Part shown: positions 1-12,991 of the stretch, one piece after another
Numbering within the stretch: the first letter of the stretch is position 1
Layout: every line of letters begins with the position of its first letter
Assembly: GCF_034313965.1 (NCBI RefSeq)
Contig: NZ_JAVIWQ010000002.1
Coordinates: 372,001-436,000 of the forward strand
Direction of reading: 5' to 3'
DNA from: Herbaspirillum sp. RTI4
GTDB taxonomy: Bacteria > Pseudomonadota > Gammaproteobacteria > Burkholderiales > Burkholderiaceae_D
DNA: 64,000 bases
Notes under the pieces: generated by a model
What the model was told of the DNA's origin: nothing
Database searches by the model: none
What the model saw: only the letters and a program-made list of their open reading frames with translations
Program-made: the position numbers and the translations under genes

Positions 1-734
1 GGCTGCTGCATGCGCCGTTCGAGATAATCGATGAAAACAATTTCCGCCTCACGGTCAAAGCGGTACTGCATCGTTTGCAGCATCAACTCGGCAATCTGTA
101 ACAGCTCAGCCCCGTTGTAATCGGGGAAGTCGATGTGATGCGCTATCCGTGAGGACATGCCGGGATTCGATTCAAAAAACTGATCCATCCGATCTTTGTA
201 TCCCGCGAGAATGACGACTAAGTCATCACGGTTGTTTTCCATTACCTGCAAAAGTATTTCAATGGCTTCCTGACCGTAATCGCGTTCGTTTTCAGGACGG
301 TACAGGTAGTAGGCCTCATCGATGAACAGCACGCCACCCATCGCTTTTTTCAGCACTTCCTTTGTTTTAGGCGCAGTGTGGCCTATGTATTGGCCCACCA
401 GATCGTCCCGCGTGACGGCAATCACATGCCCTTTGCGGACATAGCCAAGGCGATGCAACAGCGCTGCCATACGCATGGCAACCGTCGTTTTTCCCGTTCC
501 GGGATTGCCATAAAAGCACATGTGCAAACTAGGCGCCACCGCCGAAAAGCCGCGTTCCGCACGCAATTTATCGACCAATAACAGCGCCGCAATATCGCGT
601 ATCCGTGCCTTGACGGGTGCCAGACCGATCAGTTCGCGGTCCAGCTCGGCGAGCAGTTCTGTGATGCCGGAACTGGCCAGCGCGGCGGCGAAGGGATTGG
701 CTGGTTTATCGGTGGAAACTTCGCGTGTGGGCAT
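1..734 (-). CDS. cbbX: CbbX, red-type RuBisCO activase (partial, C-terminus beyond window)
   Basis: AAA+ ATPase that remodels inhibited red-type RuBisCO by ATP-driven pulling on the large-subunit C-terminus. Reading leftward from ATG at 734, about 244 codons are visible. They show Walker A GNPGTGKT at residues 76-83, a YIGHT segment at 116-120 matching the CbbX pore loop, and Walker B VLFIDE at 135-140. Known CbbX proteins are a little over 300 residues, so roughly the last 60 are outside the window. An in-frame stop shortly upstream and a GGA about 6 bases before the ATG support this start. It lies 48 bp downstream of cbbS on the same strand, the usual cbbLSX order of form IC operons. Only shadow reading frames on the other strand overlap it. 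Confidence 0.95.
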   Translation of the reverse strand, partial: MPTREVSTDKPANPFAAALASSGITELLAELDRELIGLAPVKARIRDIAALLLVDKLRAERGFSAVAPSLHMCFYGNPGTGKTTVAMRMAALLHRLGYVRKGHVIAVTRDDLVGQYIGHTAPKTKEVLKKAMGGVLFIDEAYYLYRPENERDYGQEAIEILLQVMENNRDDLVVILAGYKDRMDQFFESNPGMSSRIAHHIDFPDYNGAELLQIAELMLQTMQYRFDREAEIVFIDYLERRMQQ

Positions 735-782
735 GATGCGTCCGGTGATTGGTGCAGTTTCTGATCTGAAGAATTTTCCTGA

Positions 783-1202
783 TTAATATCGCGCGCCTTC
801 AGGATTGCTTTGCACCGCGTAACTCTCAATGCTGTAGCGCACGGTGCGTCCTTTATCCTCATGTCGCACCAGACGGAATCCCGGCTCCACTGCCGGACGA
901 TTGACGATAAAGGACATCACGATCGATTCCACCCCTTGGCTAGAGTCAAAGGCCGTCATGCGGATGTAATAGCGGGGAAATGTTGAGCGGCAGTTTGCCA
1001 ATTCCTGCATGATCCCGGCGGGATCGCGCAGATCGAACATAGGCGGGCCGAACATTTCCCAGTAGGTGTTGCGCGGATGCGGGTCGTCGGTATATTCGAT
1101 GGCAAGCGCCCATCCTTTGGCCAAACAATAATCAATCTGCTTCGTGATTTGCGCGTCGCTCAGTTCGGGCAAAAATGAAAATGTGCCTTGTGTAATTCGC
1201 AT
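783..1202 (-). CDS. cbbS: RuBisCO small subunit, form IC (red type)
   Basis: Small subunit of form I ribulose-1,5-bisphosphate carboxylase/oxygenase, which caps the L8 core. The 139-residue protein begins MRITQGTFSFLPELSD, the usual opening of red-type small subunits, and carries the RNTYWEMFGPPMFD core. The C-terminal extension (about residues 105-139, ending SNPEGARY) is the hairpin that distinguishes red-type from plant-like small subunits. I chose ATG at 1202 because GAGGAAG lies 5-6 bases upstream; an in-frame TTG at 1217 falls inside this ribosome site. The gene is 92 bp downstream of cbbL and 48 bp upstream of cbbX, so it is part of one operon. Confidence 0.96.
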   Translation of the reverse strand: MRITQGTFSFLPELSDAQITKQIDYCLAKGWALAIEYTDDPHPRNTYWEMFGPPMFDLRDPAGIMQELANCRSTFPRYYIRMTAFDSSQGVESIVMSFIVNRPAVEPGFRLVRHEDKGRTVRYSIESYAVQSNPEGARY

Positions 1203-1294
1203 GATCTTCCTCTTCAATTCTGTAAGCTAATGCAGCGTGTGCATTAAGGTGGCTCTGGTGGCTGCTCTGGTGTCGGTTCTCTTGGTGCTTCTGA

Positions 1295-2884
<1,590 letters not shown>

Positions 2885-3796
2885 ATGCGCCGCTATACCC
2901 TTCGCCAGCTCGACACGTTTCTCGAGGTCGCCCGCCAGCTGTCGATTTCACTTGCGGCTGAAAAAATGCACGTCACGCAACCGGCGGTATCGATGCAGAT
3001 GCGGCAACTGGAGGGGGCGATTGGTTTGCCGCTGTATGAGCAGAGGGGCCGCAAAATTCAGCTCACCGATGCGGGGCAGGACTTTCAGCAATATGCGATT
3101 GGCGCGGTGGCGCAGTTGAAGCAGCTGGAAGATGCGATGGCGGAACGTCGCGGTCTGAAGAAGGGGCGCGTGGAGCTGGCTATTGTCAGCACGGCCAAAT
3201 ATTTTGTGCCGATGCTGCTGGTACTTTTCCGCAAGAAATTTCCCGATATTGAAGTGGTGCTGCAAATACATAATCGCGAGAGCATCATGAATCTGCTCAC
3301 GCGCAATGAAATCGATCTGGTCATCATGGGCCACACGCCCGACACCATCGATTGTGCGGCGACCGTCTTTGCCACCAATCCTATGGGGATTATCAGCGCG
3401 CCAGGACATCCCTTGTCACGCCGACGTCGTGCGCCCTTTTCGATTCTTCATCAACAGGATTTTGTGGTGCGGGAAATGGGCTCTGGCACGCGTCAATTAA
3501 TGGAGCGCCTGTTTGCCGAACACGCGATTGATCCGCGCATCGTGATGGAAATGCCGAGCAATGAAACGATCAAACAAACCGTCATGGCCGGCATGGGATT
3601 GAGTTTTCTTTCCTTGCGCACCATCCGTCACGAACTGGCATCGGGCCATCTGGTGCTATTGGATATTGAGGGCATGCCGGTCATGCGCCACTGGCATGTG
3701 ACGCATTTGAGCTCCAAGCGATTGTCGCCTGCCGCCAGCGTATTGAAAGACTTTCTGATTGAAGAAGCGGGGCCGTTGATCAACCTCTGGGCGTAA
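2885..3796 (+). CDS. cbbR: LysR-type regulator CbbR
   Basis: LysR-family transcription factor of 303 residues, with an N-terminal winged helix-turn-helix (about residues 3-62, RRYTLRQLDTFLEVARQLSISLAAEKMHVTQPAVSMQMRQLE split here only for reading as a LysR helix pair) and a periplasmic-binding-like sensor domain from about residue 90. Its position, divergent from and 126 bp away from cbbL, is the standard place for CbbR, which activates cbb operons in response to Calvin-cycle metabolites. ATG at 2885 gives the usual LysR start. The assignment rests on family plus context; the sequence alone shows only LysR membership. Confidence 0.9.
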   Translation: MRRYTLRQLDTFLEVARQLSISLAAEKMHVTQPAVSMQMRQLEGAIGLPLYEQRGRKIQLTDAGQDFQQYAIGAVAQLKQLEDAMAERRGLKKGRVELAIVSTAKYFVPMLLVLFRKKFPDIEVVLQIHNRESIMNLLTRNEIDLVIMGHTPDTIDCAATVFATNPMGIISAPGHPLSRRRRAPFSILHQQDFVVREMGSGTRQLMERLFAEHAIDPRIVMEMPSNETIKQTVMAGMGLSFLSLRTIRHELASGHLVLLDIEGMPVMRHWHVTHLSSKRLSPAASVLKDFLIEEAGPLINLWA

Positions 3797-3805
3797 GCAG
3801 CGCGC

Positions 3806-3868
3806 GCTTTTGCTGCATATTTTTTGCTGCGTATTTTTTGCTGCGTATTCCTGCTGCATATTGCTGCG
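3806..3868. repeat. Short degenerate tandem repeat, TTTTTGCTGCgTAT type
   Basis: Just after the cbbR stop codon, a unit of about 14 bases (TTTTGCTGCATAT / TTTTTGCTGCGTAT / CCTGCTGCATAT) is repeated about four times. It lies in the convergent gap between cbbR and the cation transporter gene. No hairpin with a T-run is obvious, and I see no coding function. Confidence 0.6.
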
Positions 3869-3890
3869 CTGACATGGACGATGATGCGGT

Positions 3891-4841
3891 TTATTTTTCG
3901 ATAGACTGATGATCCAGATCGGGACGCCGCCACGGGTCTACGTGCGTCATCAAATTTAATACGCGATGCCGTTGCAGCACGCGCTGCCGGGCGACCACCG
4001 CGATGTCGTGTCCGGCTTCGACGGTGAGTGTCGCATCGACTTCAATGTGAGCATCGACCACGATCATGTCGCCCATCTTGCGCGTGCGAACATCATGAAC
4101 CCCGCTCACACCGGGCGTTTCAATGAGTGTGTGCCGAATAGCCTCCACCTCTTGCTCGTTGACCGAGCGGTCCATCAGGTCATGCAGCGCATCCCAGCTA
4201 AAACCCCAGCCCATCTTGGCGACCATGAAACCGACGATCAGTGCGGCAATCGGATCGAGGAGAGGGTATCCGGCCAGATTGCCGATGATGCCTATCCCCA
4301 CCACCAGCGAAGAGGCCGCGTCGGAGCGCGCATGCCAGGCGTTAGCCACCAGCATGCTGGATTTGACGCGTTTAGCGGCGGCAAGCATGTAGCGAAACAA
4401 GGTCTCTTTCGCAATGAGTGCGCCGCCTGCGGCCCAAAGGGCGATCACATGGACTTTTGGCACCGCATCGGGATTTTGCAGTTTGATAAAAGCAGACCAC
4501 AACATGCCGATGCCTACCGCGAGCAACAGCAGTCCCAGCGCCAGGGACGCCGCTGTTTCAAAACGCTGATGGCCGTAGGGGTGGTCTTCGTCGGCATCTT
4601 TTTTCCCGTGATGGCTGGCGAACAGCACCACAAAGTCGCCCACCAGATCGGACAAGGAATGAATACCATCGGCAATCAGACCCTGTGATTTTGAAAAAAT
4701 ACCGACCAGTACTTGAGCAATGGTCAGTACCAGATTGACGCCCACGCTGACCCAGGTGCTGCGCGATGCTGCTGCCGCACGCTCGGCCTGACTGTGTGGC
4801 GTGTCTTCCGCATCATCGGCAATTTCATTGAGGTTCAGCAA
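3891..4841 (-). CDS. Cation diffusion facilitator (CDF) family metal transporter
   Basis: Inner-membrane proton-coupled exporter of divalent metals (Zn, Fe, Mn, Co or similar; the ion cannot be read from sequence). The 316-residue protein has about six membrane segments between residues 30 and 215. The two metal-site signatures are present: DGIHSLSD in the second segment (D-x3-D type) and HARSD (H-x3-D) in the fifth. A cytoplasmic domain with a HIEVD motif follows. There is no ATG near the N-terminus: the first in-frame start is TTG at 4841, with AGGA about 7 bases upstream, so I use it. The gene is downstream of icd but separated from it by a strong hairpin, so it is probably a separate unit. 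Confidence 0.88.
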   Translation of the reverse strand: MLNLNEIADDAEDTPHSQAERAAAASRSTWVSVGVNLVLTIAQVLVGIFSKSQGLIADGIHSLSDLVGDFVVLFASHHGKKDADEDHPYGHQRFETAASLALGLLLLAVGIGMLWSAFIKLQNPDAVPKVHVIALWAAGGALIAKETLFRYMLAAAKRVKSSMLVANAWHARSDAASSLVVGIGIIGNLAGYPLLDPIAALIVGFMVAKMGWGFSWDALHDLMDRSVNEQEVEAIRHTLIETPGVSGVHDVRTRKMGDMIVVDAHIEVDATLTVEAGHDIAVVARQRVLQRHRVLNLMTHVDPWRRPDLDHQSIEK

Positions 4842-4914
4842 AAGGGAATCCTAAAGAATTTGAAATTAAGAAACGGCAAAGCAATTCTGGTACTGGCCGC
4901 TTACTTACAACAAA

Positions 4915-4947
4915 GGCCGCACACATCAGCAAAAGATGTGTGCGGCC
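4915..4947 (-). terminator. Strong hairpin downstream of icd
   Basis: GGCCGCACACATC (4915-4927) and GATGTGTGCGGCC (4935-4947) form a perfect 13-bp stem with a 7-base loop. Read leftward, it lies about 108 nt past the icd stop and is followed by TTTGTTGT. The T-run is weak, so it is a probable rather than certain factor-independent terminator. Confidence 0.7.
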
Positions 4948-5054
4948 CGGGTTCCACGCAAACCTCCGGGAGAAGGTTTGGCGAGGCAATACAGCCCACT
5001 GTCCAGATCAAATGCACGGCAAACATGCGCCGTGTCAGATCAAATGGAGAACAA

Positions 5055-7283
<2,229 letters not shown>

Positions 7284-7722
7284 GATGAACTCCTTGGTGT
7301 GGTGTGTGGGAATAGTGTGCGGTTGTGTCGATGCGTTGAATACGCTGCCGCATTGATGTAGCTTGATCAGGTCGCTTTTTCTGTCGTTTGTGTTGCCCGC
7401 AAATGCCGTCATGCGCGAATTTAGCGAATTTATTGCGTCCGCAAAACAATCGCTGTTCAGAAACCAGTGTCTTACAGTGTCTTATCGCATCCCGCAGTGC
7501 GGAAGTGTATCAAATCTGGCGCAATAAATTGCAGATTGCCGTGGAAAGTCCCTGTAATAAGTCAGTTGAGGTAAGCGGAAGGTGTTGTTGGCGTGCACTT
7601 CGGTAGCGGCTCTGTTGAGATAAAGCCAGCACACGCCGGCATGACACCCGCGACATTGCGGAGTAAGCACACAGGAGACTACAAGCGCCTCAGGAGGTAA
7701 TTAGAGCGTATTCACGTTTCAT
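7284..7722. other. Intergenic region upstream of icd
   Basis: No credible gene in this 439-bp stretch; short open frames on both strands lack ribosome sites and family resemblance. It must hold the icd promoter (minus strand) and the 3' end of the chemoreceptor unit. The only structure I see is a 10-bp tandem duplication, CAGTGTCTTA twice at 7465-7484. Confidence 0.6.
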
Positions 7723-9600
7723 TTATGCGATGCGCGGCAGCGTTTTTTGGATGAATTGATGCAGAGATGAGGTACTTGCATTTTCCTGATCGTCGATAAA
7801 ACGTAATCCAATCATGTAGCCATTACCCGCACTTTCGACGCAATACACTGATTCAGCAACAACGCTGACCCCGCTTTCAATCCCATTGAGGGGTACCTGG
7901 AAGCGGACCTCAATCTGCTGGCCAACCTTGATGACGGCCGATGTCACAACGCACATTCCCGAGGTCGAAACATCGACAATTCTGGACTCAACGGATGCCG
8001 ACTCCGCAAAGAAAAGTTGTGCCGGAACCCGCAAGGTCACGCGTGGCGCTGCGCGCTTATTCAGTTTGAATACGTCGACCATCTGCACCAGCCCGGCGGT
8101 CTGCTCGCGCAATAAACCAGCGGCGGCAGCGGCCTGCTGCACCAGAGCGGCATTTTGTTGCGTCATTTCATCCAGATAATTAACCGACTGATTGATCTGC
8201 TCAATACCGACCGATTGCGCGCTGCTGGCAACAGTGATTTGCCCATTGATATCGGTCACTTTGCCAACACTGGCAACAATATCGTCCATGGCGATACCGG
8301 CCTGATCGACCAGCTTGGTGCCGGTTTCGACCTTTTCAACCGAATCAATAATCAGCACTTTGACTTCCCTTGCGGCTGCAGCCGAGCGCTGCGCCAGGCT
8401 GCGCACTTCGGCCGCCACCACCGCAAAACCACGGCCCTGCTCCCCGGCGCGTGCGGCCTCTACCGCCGCATTCAAGGCCAGAATATTGGTCTGAAAGGCG
8501 ATACCGTCAATCACGCCGATAATATCGACGATTTTTTTGGCCGAATTGTTAATCGATCCCATGGTATCGACCACTTGCGACATCACGTGCCCCCCTTTGA
8601 TTGCCACTTCCGAGGCCGATACTGCCAGCCGGTTGGCCTCTTGTGCATTGCCGGAGTTCTCTTTTACCGTCGCCGTCAGCTCTTCGATTGACGACGCCGT
8701 TTTTTCCAGAGACGCCGCCTGCTGTTCGGTACGCCTTGCCAGGTCAAGGTTGCCGATTGCAATCTCATGGGATGCGGTGGCAATGGAGCTGGAACTTGAG
8801 CGAACCTCATCAACAATTTTTACCAGGTTGATATTCATCGATTTGAGCGCACCCACAAGCTGGCTAACCTCGTCGCTTCCTTCGGGGTCAATGCGTGTAG
8901 TCAGATCCCCGCCGGCAACACTGAGCGCCATCGATATCGCCCGCTCCAGAGGCCGGGTTATGGAGCGGGCGATCCAATAAACAAGACTGATGCTGAGGAA
9001 TAAAGCAAAGCCCGACAAACCAATAAAAATAATCAATCCTTTAGCGAAAGTTTCTCCTACATAAGAAGTGCTTTCGGTAATTTTTTCCACTTGCAAATCG
9101 GATAATTTCCGAATTGTGGAAAAATACGCGTCGAGTGCCGGCTCAAAGCGAGAATCGATCAGTTTTTTTAGCTCGCCATCATTACCGGTTTTTTTTGCCG
9201 TAAAAATGACCTCTCGCGCCGCGAGATAATTTTTTCGTTTATTCGCAATTTCCTCATACAAAGCTATTTCATCTGGACTTTTCGACATCTTCTCCAATTG
9301 CGCCTGTATTGCTGAAATGCGATCACTACTTTTTTTTATTTTTGATTCCGTTTCTTGCTGAGCGGAGGTGTCGGCATTATTGGCAATCGCCATGGTTCGG
9401 GTGCCATTCAAATATGATGCTCCGGCCCACTCATTGACCAGGCGCTCTTTTACAAATACCTCATTGACCATATTGTCAGTTGCTGCACCCGTCTTGCGGA
9501 TAATGAAACTGCCGATCGTGCTTATCAACAAGGTCAGCAATACCAGCACCCCAAAACCAAATATAAGGCGCGTTCTGATTTTAAAATTAGCGGAATTCAT
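7723..9600 (-). CDS. Methyl-accepting chemotaxis protein with C-terminal PilZ domain
   Basis: Inner-membrane chemoreceptor of 625 residues. Order: transmembrane segment 11-34, a periplasmic four-helix ligand domain about 35-187, second transmembrane segment 188-212, HAMP about 212-265, and a cytoplasmic signalling coiled coil about 270-510 with the hairpin-tip sequence EAARAGEQGRGFAVVAAEVR. A PilZ domain follows (about 515-615), with RAAPR at 516-520 and DVSTSG at 543-548, matching the RxxxR and DxSxxG c-di-GMP-binding motifs. ATG at 9600 is preferred (AAAGG upstream, normal MCP opening NFKIRTRLIFGFG) over the longer frame from 9633. Likely role: couples chemotaxis signalling to c-di-GMP level. 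No che genes are adjacent. Confidence 0.93.
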   Translation of the reverse strand: MNSANFKIRTRLIFGFGVLVLLTLLISTIGSFIIRKTGAATDNMVNEVFVKERLVNEWAGASYLNGTRTMAIANNADTSAQQETESKIKKSSDRISAIQAQLEKMSKSPDEIALYEEIANKRKNYLAAREVIFTAKKTGNDGELKKLIDSRFEPALDAYFSTIRKLSDLQVEKITESTSYVGETFAKGLIIFIGLSGFALFLSISLVYWIARSITRPLERAISMALSVAGGDLTTRIDPEGSDEVSQLVGALKSMNINLVKIVDEVRSSSSSIATASHEIAIGNLDLARRTEQQAASLEKTASSIEELTATVKENSGNAQEANRLAVSASEVAIKGGHVMSQVVDTMGSINNSAKKIVDIIGVIDGIAFQTNILALNAAVEAARAGEQGRGFAVVAAEVRSLAQRSAAAAREVKVLIIDSVEKVETGTKLVDQAGIAMDDIVASVGKVTDINGQITVASSAQSVGIEQINQSVNYLDEMTQQNAALVQQAAAAAGLLREQTAGLVQMVDVFKLNKRAAPRVTLRVPAQLFFAESASVESRIVDVSTSGMCVVTSAVIKVGQQIEVRFQVPLNGIESGVSVVAESVYCVESAGNGYMIGLRFIDDQENASTSSLHQFIQKTLPRIA

Positions 9601-10170
9601 AAACAGACCTTTGTGCGTGCGTGATGAATTCAAATTTTTCTAAAATAGATTTGAATCCTGACTCATACGGTTTTCAATCGTTCTGCCTTCAGCGCTTGCA
9701 TTAAAAATGTTGCCCGTCATAAGCATTTTAATTTATTAATATTTGCAGGTTGCAATATTATTTAATTAACATTTATTGGCATTATGAAATATTTTCATTA
9801 ATTTACTTTTATATTATTTTTAAAATATATCTTATTATTTAGTTTGTGAAATAGCGAGTTTTAAATTCCTTTTCATTTATGATTTCTTTTTAATAACAAA
9901 CCTGATAATCCGATACGGCTGCACGACCTCACTGGCAAGTGCGATCAAAAACCGCCACTCACGATCAGGTGGGATATCGGAAATTACACAGCACGACATT
10001 CGGGTTCTGAACAAAACAGATATCTTCTTCAGGCAAGCGTAGTAGACTGAGCCGGCCCCTGATTAGAGCTGCCCTGGTCGCACCATGACCACAATGCCCT
10101 GCATATTTCATCAGAGATGCCCTCTTCTGCCCGGCAGTTGACCGGTGCCTCACACAAGAGGAATAGAACA
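9601..10170. other. AT-rich intergenic region
   Basis: No gene found. From about 9700 to 9900 the sequence is strikingly A+T-rich (runs such as TTAATTTATTAATATT and TTTTATATTATTTTTAAAATAT) in an otherwise GC-rich window. It separates the divergent chemoreceptor and the FMN protein gene, so it contains both promoters and may be a curved or nucleoid-protein-bound segment. Confidence 0.65.
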
Positions 10171-11820
10171 ATGCGCAAGCTGCGATTCCCTGTTTTTCCC
10201 CTGCGTTATTTGACGTTGGCAATAAGCTGTACCGTTTTTATTTTCGCGCTGGCTGCCGCGCTTCGGATCAATAGCAACTGGTGGTTATGGTCTCTGGCAC
10301 TTGTTACCGGGGTGTTGACGGTCATCGGCATTGGCGATCTGCTACAAACCAAGCGCTCCATCCTGCGCAACTACCCCCTCCTCGCGCATTTCCGTTTCAT
10401 ACTCGAAGCGATACGTCCCGAGATACGCCAATATTTTCTGGAAGACGATACCGAGAGCAATCCCTTCTCGCGCAACCAGCGCTCCATCGTTTACCAACGC
10501 GCCAAGGAAGCGATCGACTTACGACCCTTCGGTACCCAGCTCGACGTGTATGCAAATGGCTACGAATGGATTAACCATTCGATCGTCCCGTCCAACATTG
10601 ATCACCACGACTTCCGCATCACGATAGGCGCAGATCGCGCCCAGCCTTATTCCGCCAGCGTCTTCAATATTTCCGCGATGAGTTTCGGCGCGCTGTCGGC
10701 CAACGCCATTCGTGCGCTCAACAAGGGCGCGGAAATCGGCAAGTTCATGCACGACACCGGAGAGGGCAGCATCAGCCGCTATCACCGCCCGGAAGATCCG
10801 TCCATGCCCGGCGGCGATCTGGTGTGGGAAATCGGCTCCGGTTATTTCGGCTGTCGCAATCCGGACGGCAGTTTTTCAGCCGAACGTTTTGTTGCCAATG
10901 CCTGCGTGCCGCAAGTCAAAATGATAGAAATAAAACTTTCGCAGGGAGCAAAACCGGGTCATGGCGGCATGTTGCCCGGCTCCAAGGTCACCCCTGAAAT
11001 TGCCGCTGCGCGCGGCGTCCCGATAGGATTCGATTGCATCTCGCCGGCCAGCCACTCCGCTTTTAATTCACCGATTGGTTTGCTGCAATTCGTTGAGCAA
11101 TTACGCACCTTGTCCGGTGGCAAACCGACCGGCTTCAAACTGGCAGTCGGCCATCCGTGGGAATTTTTTGGAATTGTGAAAGCGATGCTGCAAACCGGCA
11201 TCACGCCGGATTTCATCGTGGTCGATGGCAGTGAAGGCGGCACAGGTGCCGCACCGGTGGAATTTGCCGACCATGTCGGCGTGCCGCTGCAAGAAGCGCT
11301 ACTGCTGGTACACAACACCCTGGTGGGGACCAATCTGCGCAGCAAGATCAAGATCGGCGCCTCGGGAAAAATCATTACTGCATTCGATATCGCACGTACG
11401 ATTGCGCTCGGTGCTGACTGGTGCAATTCCGCACGCGGATTCATGTTTGCGCTCGGCTGCATCCAGTCCCAAACCTGCCATACCGGCACTTGTCCGACCG
11501 GCGTTGCCACGCAGGACCCCTTACGTCAGCGCGCGCTGGTAGTGCCGGACAAGGCGGAGCGCGTCGCGCATTTTCACAAGAACACGCTCAAGGCATTGGC
11601 CGACCTGATTGCCTCCGCTGGTCTGCATGGCCCGGCCGAACTCAAACCGCGCCATATCGTCAGGCGGCTCTCTCCGAACCGGGTGATGCTGATGTCGGCG
11701 CTCCTGCCTTATCTGGAAGCAGGACAGCTGCTCGACCCGGCGCAGGAACACACACTGTCAGAAGTATTTTCGATCTACTGGCCGATTTCACGCGCGGAGT
11801 CATTTCATCCTATCGCTTGA
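10171..11820 (+). CDS. Membrane-anchored glutamate-synthase-like FMN/Fe-S protein
   Basis: A 549-residue protein of the FMN-binding glutamate synthase family (the FMN and 3Fe-4S part of GOGAT without the amidotransferase). Two hydrophobic segments near residues 12-30 and 36-52 should anchor it in the membrane. The synthase domain spans about 130-500. Cysteines 430, 436 and 441 (C-x5-C-x4-C in GCIQSQTCHTGTCPTGVATQ) match the 3Fe-4S site of glutamate synthase, and VVDGSEGGTGAAP matches its FMN-binding region. ATG at 10171 follows AGAGGA; an upstream frame from 10117 lacks a good start. The true reaction of these stand-alone proteins is not established, so I do not call it glutamate synthase. 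Confidence 0.88.
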   Translation: MRKLRFPVFPLRYLTLAISCTVFIFALAAALRINSNWWLWSLALVTGVLTVIGIGDLLQTKRSILRNYPLLAHFRFILEAIRPEIRQYFLEDDTESNPFSRNQRSIVYQRAKEAIDLRPFGTQLDVYANGYEWINHSIVPSNIDHHDFRITIGADRAQPYSASVFNISAMSFGALSANAIRALNKGAEIGKFMHDTGEGSISRYHRPEDPSMPGGDLVWEIGSGYFGCRNPDGSFSAERFVANACVPQVKMIEIKLSQGAKPGHGGMLPGSKVTPEIAAARGVPIGFDCISPASHSAFNSPIGLLQFVEQLRTLSGGKPTGFKLAVGHPWEFFGIVKAMLQTGITPDFIVVDGSEGGTGAAPVEFADHVGVPLQEALLLVHNTLVGTNLRSKIKIGASGKIITAFDIARTIALGADWCNSARGFMFALGCIQSQTCHTGTCPTGVATQDPLRQRALVVPDKAERVAHFHKNTLKALADLIASAGLHGPAELKPRHIVRRLSPNRVMLMSALLPYLEAGQLLDPAQEHTLSEVFSIYWPISRAESFHPIA

Positions 11821-11886
11821 GCAACTGGATCAATGTGTGATGGGATGAGGAATGATCGCTGAGACCGGAAAGCACCGCACAGTGGC

Positions 11887-12285
11887 TTAATCAGCGGTTT
11901 TTCGGTAACGGTTGACGACTTCACCGATGGCGATAATTTGACCGGCATCATCACTGATTTCCACGCTGGAAAAATAGATGCTGGCTCCACCGGCGCGTTT
12001 ATTGGCCACCGCCCTGATACGGCCCGATGAAGCCTGCCCGGTAAAGTTGGTAGTCAGGGACAAGGTGACGGCCCTGCGCATGTCGCTCTCGTTCGGGCTA
12101 TACAGCCCGGACAGGGAACCGGCAACATCGATCAGCGAGGCCAGCACGCCACCATGCACCGTTCCCGCCAGATTCAAATGCTGCGGGCCGATGTCCAGCT
12201 CGACAACGACCTGATCCGGCCCCCACTCGGCAACACGATGGCCGAGCAAGTCCTTGAAACCGCTTTGCATCGGGTCCGCCTTCAT
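11887..12285 (-). CDS. PaaI-family hotdog-fold acyl-CoA thioesterase
   Basis: Predicted hydrolase of acyl-CoA or aryl-CoA thioesters, 132 residues, single hotdog domain. The family signature is NLAGTVHGGVLASLIDVAGS (about residues 39-58), with the catalytic-region Asp in LIDVAG. ATG at 12285 (AGGTGA upstream) starts 4 bases after the livF stop; a longer in-frame start at 12312 would overlap livF. It is the last gene of the leftward transporter/CoA-ligase set. That position suggests it recycles CoA from dead-end thioesters of the same pathway, which is inference. Confidence 0.88.
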   Translation of the reverse strand: MKADPMQSGFKDLLGHRVAEWGPDQVVVELDIGPQHLNLAGTVHGGVLASLIDVAGSLSGLYSPNESDMRRAVTLSLTTNFTGQASSGRIRAVANKRAGGASIYFSSVEISDDAGQIIAIGEVVNRYRKTAD

Positions 12286-12289
12286 CGCA

Positions 12290-12991
12290 TCACCTGGCAA
12301 AATACAGCTCATGCAAATGATCGAGACTGACCGCCGCTGCGGGCTGAGACAACACCACTTTTCCGCTCTGCATCAGGTAGACATGGTCGGCCACGCCGAC
12401 TGCGCGGTGCGTGTTCTGCTCCACCAGAACAATCGTCCGTCCGCCTTCTTTCAAGCGTTCCAGAATCTCGAACAACTCATTAACCACCACCGGCGCCAGA
12501 CCGAGCGAAGGCTCATCGACAATCAACAATTTGGGATCGGACATCAGACCGCGCGCCATTGCCAGCATTTGCGCCTCGCCGCCGGACAAGGAACCGGCCA
12601 GCTGCTGACGACGCTCGCGCAAACGCGGAAACATCAGATAGGACTTCTCCAGATTGTCTTTGACGCTGGCACGATGCTGTTTGGCGAACGCGCCGACGAT
12701 CAGATTTTCTTCCACGCTCATGTCGCGGAAGGTCATGCGCCCTTCGGGAATCATGGTCATGGATACATCGGCCATTTCCCAGGTCGGCGTGCCAGTCAGG
12801 CGGTTTCCGTTCAGCAGCACCTCGCCCTGCGAGACCGGAATCAGACCCATGATGGCGCGCAGTAAAGTCGTTTTTCCCGCGCCATTAGGACCGATGATGG
12901 TGGTCAGCTTTCCTTGCGCGACTGTCAGCGACACATCCCACAGCACATTGATCGCGCCATAGCCGGCGCGCAGATTCGATATCTCAAGCAT
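12290..12991 (-). CDS. ABC transporter ATP-binding protein, LivF type
   Basis: Cytoplasmic ATPase subunit (233 residues) of a HAAT-family (branched-chain amino acid type) importer. Walker A is IGPNGAGKTT near residue 33, the signature is SLSGGEAQ, and Walker B is LLIVDEPSLGLAP, all intact. The gene overlaps the LivG-type gene by 8 bases, which suggests translational coupling. Because the operon encodes a CoA ligase and faces acyl-CoA oxidation genes, the substrate is more likely an organic acid than an amino acid; HAAT systems for aromatic and dicarboxylic acids are known. I leave the symbol empty because true Liv function is doubtful. Confidence 0.92.
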   Translation of the reverse strand: MLEISNLRAGYGAINVLWDVSLTVAQGKLTTIIGPNGAGKTTLLRAIMGLIPVSQGEVLLNGNRLTGTPTWEMADVSMTMIPEGRMTFRDMSVEENLIVGAFAKQHRASVKDNLEKSYLMFPRLRERRQQLAGSLSGGEAQMLAMARGLMSDPKLLIVDEPSLGLAPVVVNELFEILERLKEGGRTIVLVEQNTHRAVGVADHVYLMQSGKVVLSQPAAAVSLDHLHELYFAR

